Source: Brienomyrus brachyistius
Lineage: Eukaryota > Chordata > Actinopteri > Osteoglossiformes > Mormyridae
DNA length: 64,000 nt
NCBI RefSeq assembly: GCF_023856365.1
Contig: NC_064539.1
Coordinates: forward strand, 31,842,482-31,906,481
Direction of reading: 5' to 3'
This document shows positions 24,501 through 39,051 of this stretch, one piece after another (position 1 is the first letter of the stretch; the number at the start of each line of letters is the position of its first letter). A program made the translations under genes and the position numbers. Under the pieces are notes generated by a model that had not been told where the DNA came from, searched no databases, and worked only from the letters and a program-made list of their open reading frames with translations.

Positions 24501-27032
24501 ACATACAGCCCCTCCCCAGTATGGTCACTGATGCCCCGTACTGGAGCTGGAGCCGGGCTTTTTCCCAATCTGAAACTGGTTCTATGCACAGCATCATGGA
24601 AAAGCTGGTCTCAGAATTTGGAACTGTAACATCACCTGACTTTGCTCAGCATTTCGCAAGCTTGAGATGTGATTCGAATCGAACCTCCAACCTTGGTGGT
24701 ATCAGACAACAATACTGCCCATTGAAACTCCAGGCAACCCCTGGGCAATGAAATGTTTGATAAAATACAATCATGTGTACTAACCTTTTACTTGTGTTAT
24801 TTAAGGAACGTTAAGGAGGTGGGATTAGGCAGGGACATAGATACAGTGGGACATCCCTGCAGAGTGGGACAGCCTGAAGGCAGAGTAATGGGACACCCTT
24901 CCCTCCCCACAGACATCAAGCCTGCTAACGTGTTCATCACAGCCACGGGGGTGCTCAAACTGGGGGACCTGGGCCTGGGCCGCTTCTTCAGCTCCAAGAC
25001 CACTGCAGCGCACTCCTTAGGTAGGTGAGCCTGGGCCGTTACCATGGCGGTGCACTCCTTAGGTAGGTGAGCCTGGGCCGTTACCATGGCGGCGCACTCC
25101 TTAGGTAGGTGAGCCTGGGCCGTTACCATGGCAGTGCACTCCTTAGGTAGGTGAGCCTGTGCCGTTACCATGGCGGCGCACTCCTTAGGTATGTGAGCCT
25201 GGGCTGTTACCATGGCAGCGCACTCCTTAGGTAGGTGAGCCTGTGCCGTTACCATGGCGGCGCACTCCTTAGGTATGTGAGCCTGGGCCGTTACCATGGC
25301 AGCGCACTCCTTAGGTAGGTGAGCCTGTGCCGTTACCATGGCGGCGCACTCCTTAGGTATGTGAGCCTGGGCTGTTACCATGGCAGCGCACTCCTTAGGT
25401 AGGTGAGCCTGGGCCGTTACCATGGCAGTGCACTCCTTAGGTATGTGAGCCTGGGCTGTTACCATGGCAGCGCACTCCTTAGGTAGGTGAGCCTGGGCCG
25501 TTACCATGGCAGTGCAATCGTTAGGTATGTGAGCCTGGGCTGGTACCACGACGACACACTCGTTCCATAGGTGATCCCAAGCTGTTACCATGGCAGTGCA
25601 CTCCTTAGGTATGTGAGCCTGGGCTGTTACCATGACGACACACTCGTTCCATAGGTGATCCCAAGCTGTTACCATGGCGGTGTGCTCCTTACGTAGGTAA
25701 ACCTAGGATTTTAATCTAACGTTCGGGAAACAGCTAGCTGTGTCTGGGCTAAGAGAGCCGACCATCCATATGAATGACATCCCAGATGTATTAGTGGGTT
25801 GGACTTGAGGTGGGGGGGCATGTGGGGCTGTAGAACCCCCCACACACTCACTACTTTGGGTTCTCCTTCTGACAGTCTCAAGTTCTGCGAAATACTCCTG
25901 AGCTCTGTTCACTGGATTCGGCAGTGCCGCAGTACGTTATCCAAACACGCTTTCTGTGGGATTATGTTGTCTTTGCTCCCAGTATAAATCTTGGTGCCTT
26001 CTTGCATTTCCATTATGTTTCTCTGGAGCTCCCCTATCTCCGACATGCCCTCACAGAAACAGTCATTCCACGACAGGTTGTCAGCCATGTTGGCCAATTC
26101 GCTGTATTTGATGAGTTTCTTTTAAAATGGAAGCCAAATCCTGCCAGTCCCGCATCTTGTTGTAAGGTTTCTGGTTTTTGGAAGAATTTTTTTGTTTCGT
26201 TTTGTCCATTATACTGAGGTTCCTCCAGTTTCCCATCTCCATGCTCCATGACTTGATCCCCTTGGGGATTAACTGAGCCCACAGACAAGAGCCCAACACG
26301 CTAAGCACAAAAATGTAGCAGGATTCCCGGTCTGGAGCACTGGCCCTGAAGCGTCTGGTTTCCAGGTTTCCTGTTTAACTGGCTGCACCTCTACCTGCAG
26401 TGGGAACGCCGTACTACATGTCCCCGGAAAGAATCCACGAGGCTGGCTACAACTTCAAGTCTGACATCTGGTCCCTGGGATGTCTGCTGTATGAGGTAAT
26501 CTATTTACGTTCACCATACACGCACACACACACACACCCTGACCTTGGGCGATCTGTCACGCTCTCATAACGTGCTTCAAACACATCGGTTGGCTTTGTT
26601 TCTGTTCTCACGCGTATTATAAATCTCACAATATGTTGCATTACTATTTTACAAGTGTTTCTGCATGTGCATGTTTCACCATAACTCAGTTATTTCTCTT
26701 ATCCTCCACCCAATTATCTTCCAAAGGCTTATCCTGGTCAGGTGAAGGGTGTCTATGACTAATATTACTCATGTACACTAATGTTAATATCGTATTTATA
26801 TAGGCAGAAGTGACTTACAGATACTTTGTTTTATTGGGATGAGCAGATAATTAAAGCTCTCTGCATGTCTCAAGCTCAGCACCACCTTCCCTGCCACCCT
26901 TACTTGGTTCCATTGACATCACCCCTTACGGACCACAGGCATCTTTGATGACCTGAGCTCATTTGACACTGTTTCAGCGCGATACACGTCTACCCGTTCC
27001 CTCTGCCTACAGCTTACTGGGTCTCTCTCTGC

Positions 27033-27063
<31 letters not shown>

Positions 27064-27757
27064 AAAAGATGGCCGCCCTCCAGAACCCGTTCTATGGAGA
27101 CAAGATGAACCTATACTCTCTGTGCTGTAAGATTGAGAAATGTGACTACCCACCTCTCCCGGCCGAAGGCTACTCCGACCAGGTAGAGCCACCATCCCTC
27201 GCCGCCCCGCTGTGTCCTGAAAAGGCAGGGTTTTCACGGGGTGACAGGCTGCATTAGGACAGGCCCAGACGTCATAGCAGTGGCTTACAGTCAAAAGAGA
27301 GTAAAACCCCAGGCTCAGAGGTGCCTCTCACTCCCTGTTCCTGCATGCTCATTAGCTCCCTGTGCTAAAACAGCCTTCGCTGTAACCTATAGGTTAACTT
27401 CTGCATGCATAACTTACATTTAAGTTACTTAATAAACATTACGTGTGGCTCCACCTACTGGCCATAAATATATGTGCAGTTAATAGCAACATGTACATGT
27501 AATTTTGCTTTTTAAGACCCCCAGATGCTTTAACTTTTGCTGATATTTTACAATAATAAGAGATAAAAGTTACAGATATTGCAGTTTCCATGAGATAATT
27601 GAAGTGTGTGTTACCCGTGCAACCTCCTCCCCCCCCCCCCCCCCAGCTGCGGGACCTGGTGAGCATGTGCATCACCCCCATGCCGGAGACACGCCCCGAT
27701 GTCATCTTCATACTGCAGGTCGCCAAACAGATGCAGCTGAGGACAGCCACCTCATGA
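21558..27757 (+). CDS. nek6: Nek6, NIMA-related serine/threonine kinase
   Basis: Nine coding exons: 21558-21638, 22228-22368, 22628-22690, 24002-24112, 24358-24466, 24913-25020, 26401-26495, 27069-27182, 27647-27757. Joined length is 933 bp, giving 310 aa (human NEK6 is 313). Nearly the whole protein is kinase domain: glycine loop GRGHFSEVY (49-57), Lys71 in VALKK, helix-C Glu90, MHRDIKPAN with Asp169, and GDLGLG (DLG replaces DFG, as usual in NEK6/7). Ser203 in AHSLVGTP matches the activating site Ser206 of human NEK6, and Tyr105 matches the autoinhibitory Tyr108. NEK6 is activated by NEK9 and acts in mitotic spindle assembly. NEK7 is the close alternative; the psmb7 and nr5a1 neighbours favour NEK6. 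Start chosen at the only ATG of exon 1. Oddities: a donor-bearing minisatellite after exon 6 and a C/A homopolymer acceptor at exon 8. Confidence 0.95.
21655..21750. repeat. 24-bp repeat, four copies, in nek6 intron 1
   Basis: Units of ACCCAATGAGAGCCAGCCCT type start about 17 bp after the exon 1 splice donor. The unit is 24 bp, so the frame stays open past the donor; this is not coding. Confidence 0.85.
22955..23146. repeat. Dispersed fish repeat with TGGGGACC ends, in nek6 intron 3
   Basis: Begins CTTTATGGGGACCACT, runs through an AACCTTAACCC/CCCTAACC segment and TTTTTAGTTTTTTCATTGCA, and ends CCCTTATGGGGACC. A second copy lies at 54655-54890 in nr5a1. Non-coding; class not known to me. Confidence 0.65.
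23235..23700. repeat. ~60-bp minisatellite with short sub-repeats, in nek6 intron 3
   Basis: Built from short words such as CTCAACACAGGCC and TTCAGCACAGGGCACATCCT joined into a longer period of about 60 bp. Three plus-strand frames and one minus-strand frame stay open across it, because of repeat structure and not coding. Confidence 0.9.
25010..25707. repeat. 42-bp minisatellite carrying copies of the nek6 exon 6 donor
   Basis: About 16-17 units. The first unit is the real end of exon 6 (GCGCACTCCTTAG) with its donor GTAGGTGAG, continuing CCTGGGCCGTTACCATGGCG. Later units repeat both the 11-13 exonic bases and the donor, as GTAGGTGAG or GTATGTGAG. Units 4-9 alternate the two forms, a local 84-bp period. 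Units 13, 14, 16 and 17 are diverged and some have lost the GT. The period is a multiple of three, so a 292-codon minus-strand frame exists that is not a gene. Confidence 0.95.
25708..26400. other. Rest of nek6 intron 6
   Basis: Unique sequence between the minisatellite and exon 7. No feature beyond the acceptor CTACCTGCAG ending at 26400. Confidence 0.6.
27032..27068 (+). promoter_or_regulatory. Homopolymer splice acceptor of nek6 exon 8
   Basis: The acceptor consists of 22 C (27032-27053), 14 A (27054-27067) and G, directly followed by exon 8 (ATGGCCGCC...). The exon start is fixed by the protein ([16 protein letters not shown]). A purine run between pyrimidine tract and AG is unusual. CTACAG at 27007-27012 is an alternative AG upstream. 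Confidence 0.75.
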
Positions 27758-28890
27758 GCGCCTCCCACAGGACACCCTGGGGTCTGCAGGGGATGGAGGG
27801 TTTTTTTCAAAATAATTTACAATGTATTCTATAGCTGTTAATTATATCTTAGTTTTTATTTCTTACAAAAAAAGTACGTCCAATGCTGTGATATTTGGGA
27901 GGAGCGGGAGGACTGTCCTCTTTGGCTGGCTGAAGATGGAAGGTTATGATCATGTGATATTAACGTGACACCATGCAGGACTCTTCCTTCCCCCCCTGGG
28001 TTCCACTGGGACTGTGCTAAGAGAATGAGCCTTGAGCCTGGGTTCGAATGCAGGCAGGATCAGCTTGGGGTGGAAGTGTTTTTGTGCCCAGGCATCGGGG
28101 ACAGTGTTTGAGGCCAGATCAGCACCATGTCAAACCTTCGCCAAGCAGCTACAGGCACATGCTCTTACTAATCATCATGCACCCCATGTTCTATACCTGA
28201 GACATGCCAGCCTGATGGAGGTGCTGTTCCCATCCACCCATTTATATTTGCAGACGGGGTCAGATGGTGTGACTGACTCCCCACTTTACAGTCGTTCGTT
28301 TATGACTGTGCTAGTCTCCGTTCAGCCAGCATGCCATTCCGTGTTATGGCTGCCGTCTCTCTCCCTCCATCCACCCTTAAAATGCAGACAGCACTGCTGA
28401 GCCAAAGACTTTTTATACTGTGAAATGAAGGGCTTTGAAAGGAGGCTTGATGTAGATGCAGACCTCACATCGTGTCCAGAGTGAGGTGAGGAGCATGACG
28501 CAGGGGACTCTGTGCCATCTCTGCTGACCTTAGCATAACCCTCAGTGATCTCTGCTCCTTCATCATACTTTCCCTATCTGTGATCCTCTACCCTCTGCTG
28601 GACATTAGGCATTGCCAAATGCCATGTTTAATGAACTTGCTTACATTTCTAAAGATGGTAAATGACAATATTTCAAGCCTGATTCATCAAGGACAAAAGT
28701 CAGTATTGACAGTCCACTCAGATATACTAATATTCACAAAACACTAACACTAAACACTTTCTGAATTTGTTTCTTAACTCGTTCCTTTGACCATTATTAT
28801 CTATAAACCCAGAAACTTTTTGTAGTGACTTTTCACTGTGTGGTACTCATGTTGCCTGTAAACTGAATAAAATTTGTGACTGGAATCTCC
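27758..28890 (+). other. nek6: nek6 3' untranslated region
   Basis: Follows the TGA at 27755-27757. A canonical AATAAA lies at 28866-28871, so the transcript probably ends near 28885-28895 and the UTR is about 1.1 kb. The 122-codon frame at 28032-28400 inside it has no support. Confidence 0.6.
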
Positions 28891-29079
28891 ACTCTCATTG
28901 GTTCATGCTCCCTTGCCTTCCATGCAATAATTTACACATTACACACTCAAACATGGGTCTGACACTCAGCCATGCCACAGAGTGGCCTGTCCACATACCA
29001 CAGTCAGGGGAAGTCTGTTCAAGCACGATCGGCGAAGGGTGCGTCCTCAGTGTGTTTCAAGAGCACTCCAACAACACAG

Positions 29080-29180
29080 CTCAGACCATAACATACATTT
29101 TATTGTAAACCAGGGAGACAAGCAGGCCGCCTGCGCAGTGGAGGGTAGGGAGATGGGGCGTGGGGGGGGCAGGGGTGCTC
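29080..29180 (-). other. psmb7: psmb7 3' untranslated region
   Basis: Minus-strand AATAAA (TTTATT at 29098-29103) lies about 80 nt after the stop codon, so the UTR is short. With the nek6 signal at 28866 the two convergent transcripts end roughly 200 bp apart. Confidence 0.6.
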
Positions 29181-33640
<4,460 letters not shown>

Positions 33641-33649
33641 TTTTCCGTC

Positions 33650-34440
33650 CGCTGCGGTGCTGTTTCCCGGAAGTTCGGCCGTGCTGGTGTGACGCTGCTT
33701 GTCGTCCGGGCTGCACGGAACCAGCGTGAGACCTGGGATTTTAGGGCTGCATGATGGTGATCCCGGCCTCGTCACCCAACAAATACCATCTTCTGGTTCT
33801 CATGCTTGTCTTAAACTTAAAGTATCTTAAAAGTATTGTATAGGCAATTAGAGTAAAGCTTTCGTGCTACTGTATACACGTAAATGGATAGCATGAGATC
33901 ATAAATTGTTCTTAACTTCACTATAAAAATAGAATGAATATTTTGATAAGGCGCAACATTATAATTCCGTGGTCAATTGTACATTACTTTGGATGATGAC
34001 AATGAATTAACAATACTTTCCTGTATGGAGTTAAGATAAGGTTGAACTCTCTTGAACTCTATGGGCAATGGTTTAAACCGTGGAGAACGTGGTTATTGAT
34101 TACAGTACCTCTCACGTACAATGTGCCGGACTATTTTCCAAATGGAAGAAGGGAAAATACAAAGTTAACATCAGTAAATACTGAAACTGTGAGAATAATA
34201 CATAATGAATGGGTTCTGAAGATGGATGGGTTTAGGGGACACCGCACGACAAGGGGGCTGTATGACGCTTTACAGATGGAAATTGTCACAGAGTACTGCA
34301 CCTCTTCAATTAAAAAGACAATTACTAAATTAAAAATAACCCAAATGTGTGATGACTGTTTTTTCTACATGTGATTTATTATTGCACATTTTATTTATAT
34401 TAGGTATTCTGTGTTTGGGCTTTATTCTGTATTGTGTGCT
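33650..34440. other. psmb7 upstream flank
   Basis: The first ~150 bp upstream of the ATG are GC-rich without a TATA box, as expected for a housekeeping gene. Beyond that the DNA is AT-rich. A 110-codon frame at 34042-34374 has no recognisable similarity. Confidence 0.4.
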
Positions 34441-35222
34441 AGCTGTTAGGGCCGGATTAAGCAGGGTGGAGGCCCCTAGGTTTGAGACATTTTTGAGGCC
34501 CTACCTACACTAAATATTTTGGAATATACAAAATGCTAAGTACTATTCAAATCGTCCTCAGGGTTTCGGAGTCAATCACAGTCAAGTAAATGACTGCTAC
34601 AGAGTTACATCTTTATAACGAACGGCCAAAACAAAAATATAGGTCGATCTTTTATCTGAAGTTATGCGAGACAAAGTATGCTGAATCAAAACTTCTATCT
34701 TTAATTAGTCATTGCTGCATGGACCACAAGTGACTATTATAACTAATAAATCATTACATAGTCTAAAACAAATTGTGTATGTTTTTCAATAAGCATGTAT
34801 TTTGAGAGTGAAACGATGATGAGAAACAAAGACAGCATAATGACAGGTTAGAAAAAAAGCCCACAAAATCAGAAATACCAAACACTGCTCAGGCAATACT
34901 GCATATTAACCTTTGTATACACAAGACTTTCTGGAAACACTACTGCATACCGTTCGTGAGCCTGCATGTATGCGTGTGTAGGTCTATATAAAAATCAGTA
35001 TCAGTAACTCTGCAAACTTTTGTTGAACACTACGAACCGTTCCTAAACAATTAAAACAAAAAAAAATTAGCAAGCATTGGTCCTCCAGTTTCTCTCTTCA
35101 CGATTTTAAGGAAAAATCGTTTGAAAATATTAACATCATAAAAGTATAAAACGTTAAATAGGCTACATTTTTAACAATTTTCCGATCGATATGACCAGTT
35201 ACAAATAATATTTTTGTATAAT
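34441..35222. other. Intergenic AT-rich stretch with a possible hAT-like end
   Basis: GGGCCGGATTAAGC at 34449-34462 resembles the terminus of some hAT-type fish MITEs, but no matching second end was found. Otherwise no feature. Confidence 0.35.
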
Positions 35223-35227
35223 GTTTC

Positions 35228-35524
35228 TGTCACGATCGGGGTGCAGCGAGCGCGGCGATCGTGCGTGTAAGGAGCAATGAGCAGGCAGACAGGCGAATAC
35301 GGGGCAAAACGGGAGTTTACTGGGGAAACAGGGACCAGGAAACAGCTCACGCTTACCAACATTAGGAAACACCAATGACGGACAACGCTAACAGGTAAGA
35401 CCAGGACTTAAAACCAGACAAGACTAATCAAAGTAATCAGATACAGCGGGGTACAATCAGGGAAATACACGTGGGAAGGCAGGGGGCGTGGCACACACGA
35501 GGAGCGGACGAGCCGGGCATGACA
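35228..35524 (-). repeat. 3' LTR of the non-autonomous element
   Basis: 297 bp, same sequence as 39052-39348 as far as I can compare by eye. Ends TGTCA/TGACA. Confidence 0.9.
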
Positions 35525-35640
35525 GAGCCCCCCCCCAAAGGCGCGCTTCACCGGGCGCGCCCAGGAGGAGGCGACGAACGGGACGAGGGGACCAAGACCT
35601 GAAAAAACAAAACCCAAAACCAAGAACAAGAGACCGGGAA

Positions 35641-37330
35641 TTAAACAGAGAGACAGAACAGGCACAAAGACAGGACCAGGGACAAAACCTGACAGAGGAC
35701 GGGGAACACGGACCGACAGAGAAAGAGAGGGGACACAGAAGGAACCGGCGGGACACAAGGGCCAGGAGTGAACAGAGGGCACAGAGGAGGACGGGTAGCA
35801 AAGACAGGAGGAATACGAGGAGCAGAGACGGGCGGAACGAAGGGACGAGCAGAAAACGAAGGGACAGAGACAGGCGGGACAAAGGCAGGGGCATAGGGAG
35901 ACAAGGAGGGGGAACAAAGGGGAGCCCGAGGGAGACCCAGCGGGCGACGGGCGGCAGCCGGAGGGGCCGCAGGCGGCCGGGAGGCCGGAGCCGGAGGGGA
36001 CCTCGGAGGGGCCGAGGAGGCAGGGCGAGAGACCCGCGGAGGGGCCAGGGAGGGAGCAGGAGGGAGCACCGGGGAAGGGGACGAGGGAGCTGGAGGGGCC
36101 CACGGCGAAGGCCCGGAGGAGGGGGGAGCTGCAGCAGGCGGCGACGTCCGGGGGAGGGCCGGAGGTAGAGGCCCCGCAGGCAACCGAGGAGCCGCCGTCG
36201 GGGAGCCCGCAGGCGACCGACCAGGCTCTGGAGAGGGGAGCGAGGCGGGGCGACGAAGCCTCGGAGGGGGACCCGCAGGCGACAGCCGACCCGGAGGGCC
36301 AGGACCCGTAGGCGCCAGCCGAGCCAGAGCGCAGGCGAGGGAGGGCGAGCCAGGGGGCAGGGCGGGCGGGACCCCAGCCCTGCGTCTGTGTCCCCTTCCC
36401 CTGCGGGACACAGACAGGCCGACCCTAGGTCGGGGTCGATGTCGCCGGGGCGAGGGACAAGGGGTTACAAGTTCTGTCCCCGAGGGGTCCCATTCCAGCT
36501 CCTCCACCTCCGAAGAGGGAGGAGCCAAGATGGAGTTGTCCGGGACCACCTCGGGGACTAGGACAGGGACTGGAGCTGCTGCAGGCGGAGGGGGCGCCTC
36601 TGGAGCTGCTGCAGGCGGAGGGGGCGCCTCTGGAGCTGCTGCAGGCGGAGGGGGCGCCTCTGGAGCTGCTGCAGGCGGAGGGGGCGCCTCTGGAGCTGCT
36701 GCAGGCGGAGGGGGCGCCGGGACAGGAACACGGTCAGGCGGCCGGGGCATCAGCCCGGAAACTGCAGGACGCTGCAGAGGGGGTGCCGGCCCAGGCGCTG
36801 CAAGCCGCCATCGTGGGGGCACTCGCCCTGGAACTGCAGGTGACTGCAGTGGGGGCGCCTTGGAAGCGGCTGTAGCAGGCGGGGACAGAAGCGTCTCAGA
36901 AGCGGCTGCGGCGAGATCAGGAACTGGGGCGAGATCAGGAACTGGGGCGAGATCAGGAACTGGGGCGAGATCAGGAACTGGGGCGAGATCAGGAACTGGG
37001 GCTGCAGGCAATTGCTGTGGGGGCGCTCGCCCGGGAACTGCAGGGGACTGCAGCGGGGGCACCTCAGGAGCGGCTGCAGCAGGGCGGTCAGGGACAGGAG
37101 TGCAGTCAGGGACAGGAGCTGCAGCAGGCGGCTGCAGTGGGGGCGCCTGCCCGGGAGCTGCAGCAGGCGGCTGCAGTGGGGCGCGGTCAGGAACTGGAGC
37201 GCGGTCAGGAACTGGAGCGCGGTCAGGAACTGGAGCTGCAGGTTGCTGCAGTGGGGGCGCCTGCCCGGGAGCTGCAGCAGGTTGCTGCAGAGGGGGCGCC
37301 TGCCCGGGAGCTGCAGCAGGTTGCTGCAGA
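35641..37330 (-). CDS. Continuation of the proline-rich ORF in a shifted frame
   Basis: Downstream of the homopolymer at 37331-37336 this minus-strand frame carries on the same PAAAPGQAPPLQ, PVPDLA and PEAPPPPAAA repeats. It then has an acidic stretch (SSEVEELEWDPSGTELV) and an Arg/Pro/Ser-rich C-terminal part, stopping at 35641, about 115 bp before the 3' LTR. It has no start of its own, so it is the back half of the ORF above. The open plus-strand frames over this region are shadows. Confidence 0.55.
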
Positions 37331-38030
37331 GGGGGGCGCCTGCCCGGGAGCTGCAGCAGGTTGCTGCAGAGGGGGCGCCTGCCCGGGAGCTGCAGCAGGC
37401 TGCTGCAGAGGGGGCGCCTGCCCGGGAGCTGCAGCAGGCTGCTGCAGAGTGGGCGCCTGCCCGGGAGCTGCAGCAGGCGGCTGCAGAGGGGGCGCCTCTG
37501 CAGGAACTGGAGCGCGGTCAGGAACTGGAACGCAGTCAGGGACAGGAGCTGCAGGTGGCTGCAGTGGGGGCGCCGGCCCGGGAGCTGCAGGTGGCTGCAG
37601 TGGGGGCGCCGGGACAGGAGCGCGGTCAGGCTGCGGGGGCGCCGGGACAGGAGCGCGGTCAGGCTGCGGGGGCGCCGGGACAGGAGCGCGGTCAGGCTGC
37701 GGGGGCGCCGGGACAGGAGCGCGGTCAGGAACTGGAGCGCGGTCAGGAACTGGAGCGCGGTCAGGAACTGGAGCGCGGTCAGGAACAGGAGCTGGCTGCA
37801 GTGGGGGCGCCTGCCCGGGAGCTGCAGCAGGTTGCTGCAGAGGGGGCGCCTGCCCGGGAGCTGCAGGTGGCTGCAGTGGGGGCGCCTCTGCAGGAACTGG
37901 AGCGCGGTCAGGAACTGGAACGCAGTCAGGGACAGGAGCTGCAGGTGGCTGCAGTGGGGGCGCCGGCCCGGGAGCTGCAGGTGGCTGCAGTGGGGGCGCC
38001 GGCCCGGGAGCTGCAAGAGGAATAGCAGCA
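36545..38030. repeat. Coding minisatellite inside the LTR element
   Basis: Blocks of different units: about 36570-36720 has five copies of a 30-bp unit (GGAGCTGCTGCAGGCGGAGG plus GGGCGCCTCT); 36905-37005 an 18-bp unit (GCGAGATCAGGAACTGGG); 37240-37500 and 37800-38015 units of about 45 bp (GGGGCGCCTGCCCGGGAGCT plus GCAGCAGGTTGCTGCAGA); 37610-37720 a 33-bp unit. All are multiples of three, which is why frames stay open. Confidence 0.9.
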
Positions 38031-39049
38031 GGTAGTGGGGGCTGCGCTGGTTGCGCAGGCGGCTGCTGCGCAGGCGGCGGCTGCCGCTCTGGAGCGGGAT
38101 CCGCGGGCGGCGGCGGCCGCGCGAGCTGCACCGATGCGGGCGTCACTCGCAGAGGAAGCTGCGCTGTTCTCACGGGCAGTTGTGGAGACTGCCCCGGCAG
38201 CGCAGAGTGCAGGGGGGCGGGTGCCGCGAGCCGTGCAGGCGGCGGCGGTCGCCCGGAAGCGGGGTCCGCCGGCTTAGGCGGTGGTCCTGGCGCGGAGTCC
38301 GCCGGTAACGGCGTTTGCTCCAAAGCAGGATCCGCGGGCAGAGGGGGCTGCTCCGGTTCAGGTTCCGGGGCCAGAGGCGGATGCTCCGGTGCGGGATCCT
38401 CCGGCTTCCGGAGCTGGAGAAGCCTCTGTAAACCCTCCGCGAGGGCTTCGAGGGCCGCCGGTTCAGAGGCGGGGTTAAAAGCCTCGAAGTCTCTCTGAAG
38501 CTGACGCAGAAGTTGTTCCACCTCTGAGTCCCTAGGAGTTGCGAAACTGTCCAACACCCTCCAATATAAGCCCTGGAGGGCGAAGAACTTGTGTGCCAGC
38601 CACTCTCTGTCGTAAGGGGAGGGGAGCGTCTTAGGGGCGTTGGCCTCCACTGGCGGGACTGGTAAGTCCAGCGAGGGAGAGACGATCCCTGCCCCCTGTG
38701 AAAAGCGGAGCATACGCGGGATTGGGTCTCTAATCGCTCGCCGTCCTCCCCAATTCTGCAGCCTCTCGGGTCGGAAAGTATACCGCTCGAGAGGTGGCGG
38801 CTGGCAGGGGGACAAGGGCTCGAGGTCCGGGAACGGAACTTGCCTCTGCGTCTCGTCCTCGTTATCCCAGAGTCGGGCCAGGACACGGGCTCCAAAATGA
38901 AGCGGTTCCGACACTGGGCTAGGGACGAGCTCCTCCCTCTCGCTCTCGAAAGGGAGACTGGAGCCAGAGAGCGAGCAGGACCCCAGACAGATGGATTCCT
39001 CGGGGGTCTTCTGCTTCCCCTGCTTCCTCTTCTTTTTGAGGTCCGTCAT
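37223..39049 (-). CDS. Gag-like proline-rich protein of the LTR element, first frame
   Basis: The ORF starts with ATG at 39049, two bases after the LTR, as MTDLKKKRKQGKQKTPEE. Residues about 1-210 are a non-repetitive, charged region with heptad-like leucines (EQLLRQLQRDFEAF, LEALAEGLQRLLQL) that could form helices. From there to the end it is low-complexity, with repeats such as PAAPGQAPPLQ and PVPDRA. The frame terminates at 37223 after the reading phase changes at a C homopolymer (37331-37336); the repeat continues in the next frame to 35641. No zinc knuckle, protease or polymerase motif seen. The position suggests a Gag-like role; no family recognised. Confidence 0.6.
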   Translation of the reverse strand: MTDLKKKRKQGKQKTPEESICLGSCSLSGSSLPFESEREELVPSPVSEPLHFGARVLARLWDNEDETQRQVPFPDLEPLSPCQPPPLERYTFRPERLQNWGGRRAIRDPIPRMLRFSQGAGIVSPSLDLPVPPVEANAPKTLPSPYDREWLAHKFFALQGLYWRVLDSFATPRDSEVEQLLRQLQRDFEAFNPASEPAALEALAEGLQRLLQLRKPEDPAPEHPPLAPEPEPEQPPLPADPALEQTPLPADSAPGPPPKPADPASGRPPPPARLAAPAPLHSALPGQSPQLPVRTAQLPLRVTPASVQLARPPPPADPAPERQPPPAQQPPAQPAQPPLPAAIPLAAPGPAPPLQPPAAPGPAPPLQPPAAPVPDCVPVPDRAPVPAEAPPLQPPAAPGQAPPLQQPAAAPGQAPPLQPAPVPDRAPVPDRAPVPDRAPVPDRAPVPAPPQPDRAPVPAPPQPDRAPVPAPPQPDRAPVPAPPLQPPAAPGPAPPLQPPAAPVPDCVPVPDRAPVPAEAPPLQPPAAAPGQAPTLQQPAAAPGQAPPLQQPAAAPGQAPPLQQPAAAPGQAPPSAATCCSSRAGAPSAATCCSSRAGAPTAATCSSSS

Positions 39050-39050
39050 T
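39041..39050 (-). other. Putative self-primer binding site, overlapping the start codon
   Basis: Minus-strand AATGACGGAC starts one base after the 5' LTR. It is the exact reverse complement of GTCCGTCATT at 39207-39198 in the LTR (copy at 35374-35383), where the RNA 5' end is expected from the TATA-like box. The ATG of the ORF lies inside this site. Confidence 0.65.
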
Positions 39051-39051
39051 C

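Noticed and set aside
24797..25675. 292-codon minus-strand frame with [14 protein letters not shown] repeats
   Set aside because: It is the 42-bp intron minisatellite of nek6 read in reverse; 42 is a multiple of three.
28032..28400. 122-codon frame after nek6
   Set aside because: Lies within the probable nek6 3' UTR and has no recognisable similarity.
34042..34374. 110-codon frame upstream of psmb7
   Set aside because: No similarity recognised and no promoter or splice context.
36530..38498. Long plus-strand frames (about 500 codons, Gly/Ala/Cys-rich) across the LTR element
   Set aside because: They lie antisense to the element's own ORF and stay open only because the repeat units are multiples of three and GC-rich; no start context or domain.
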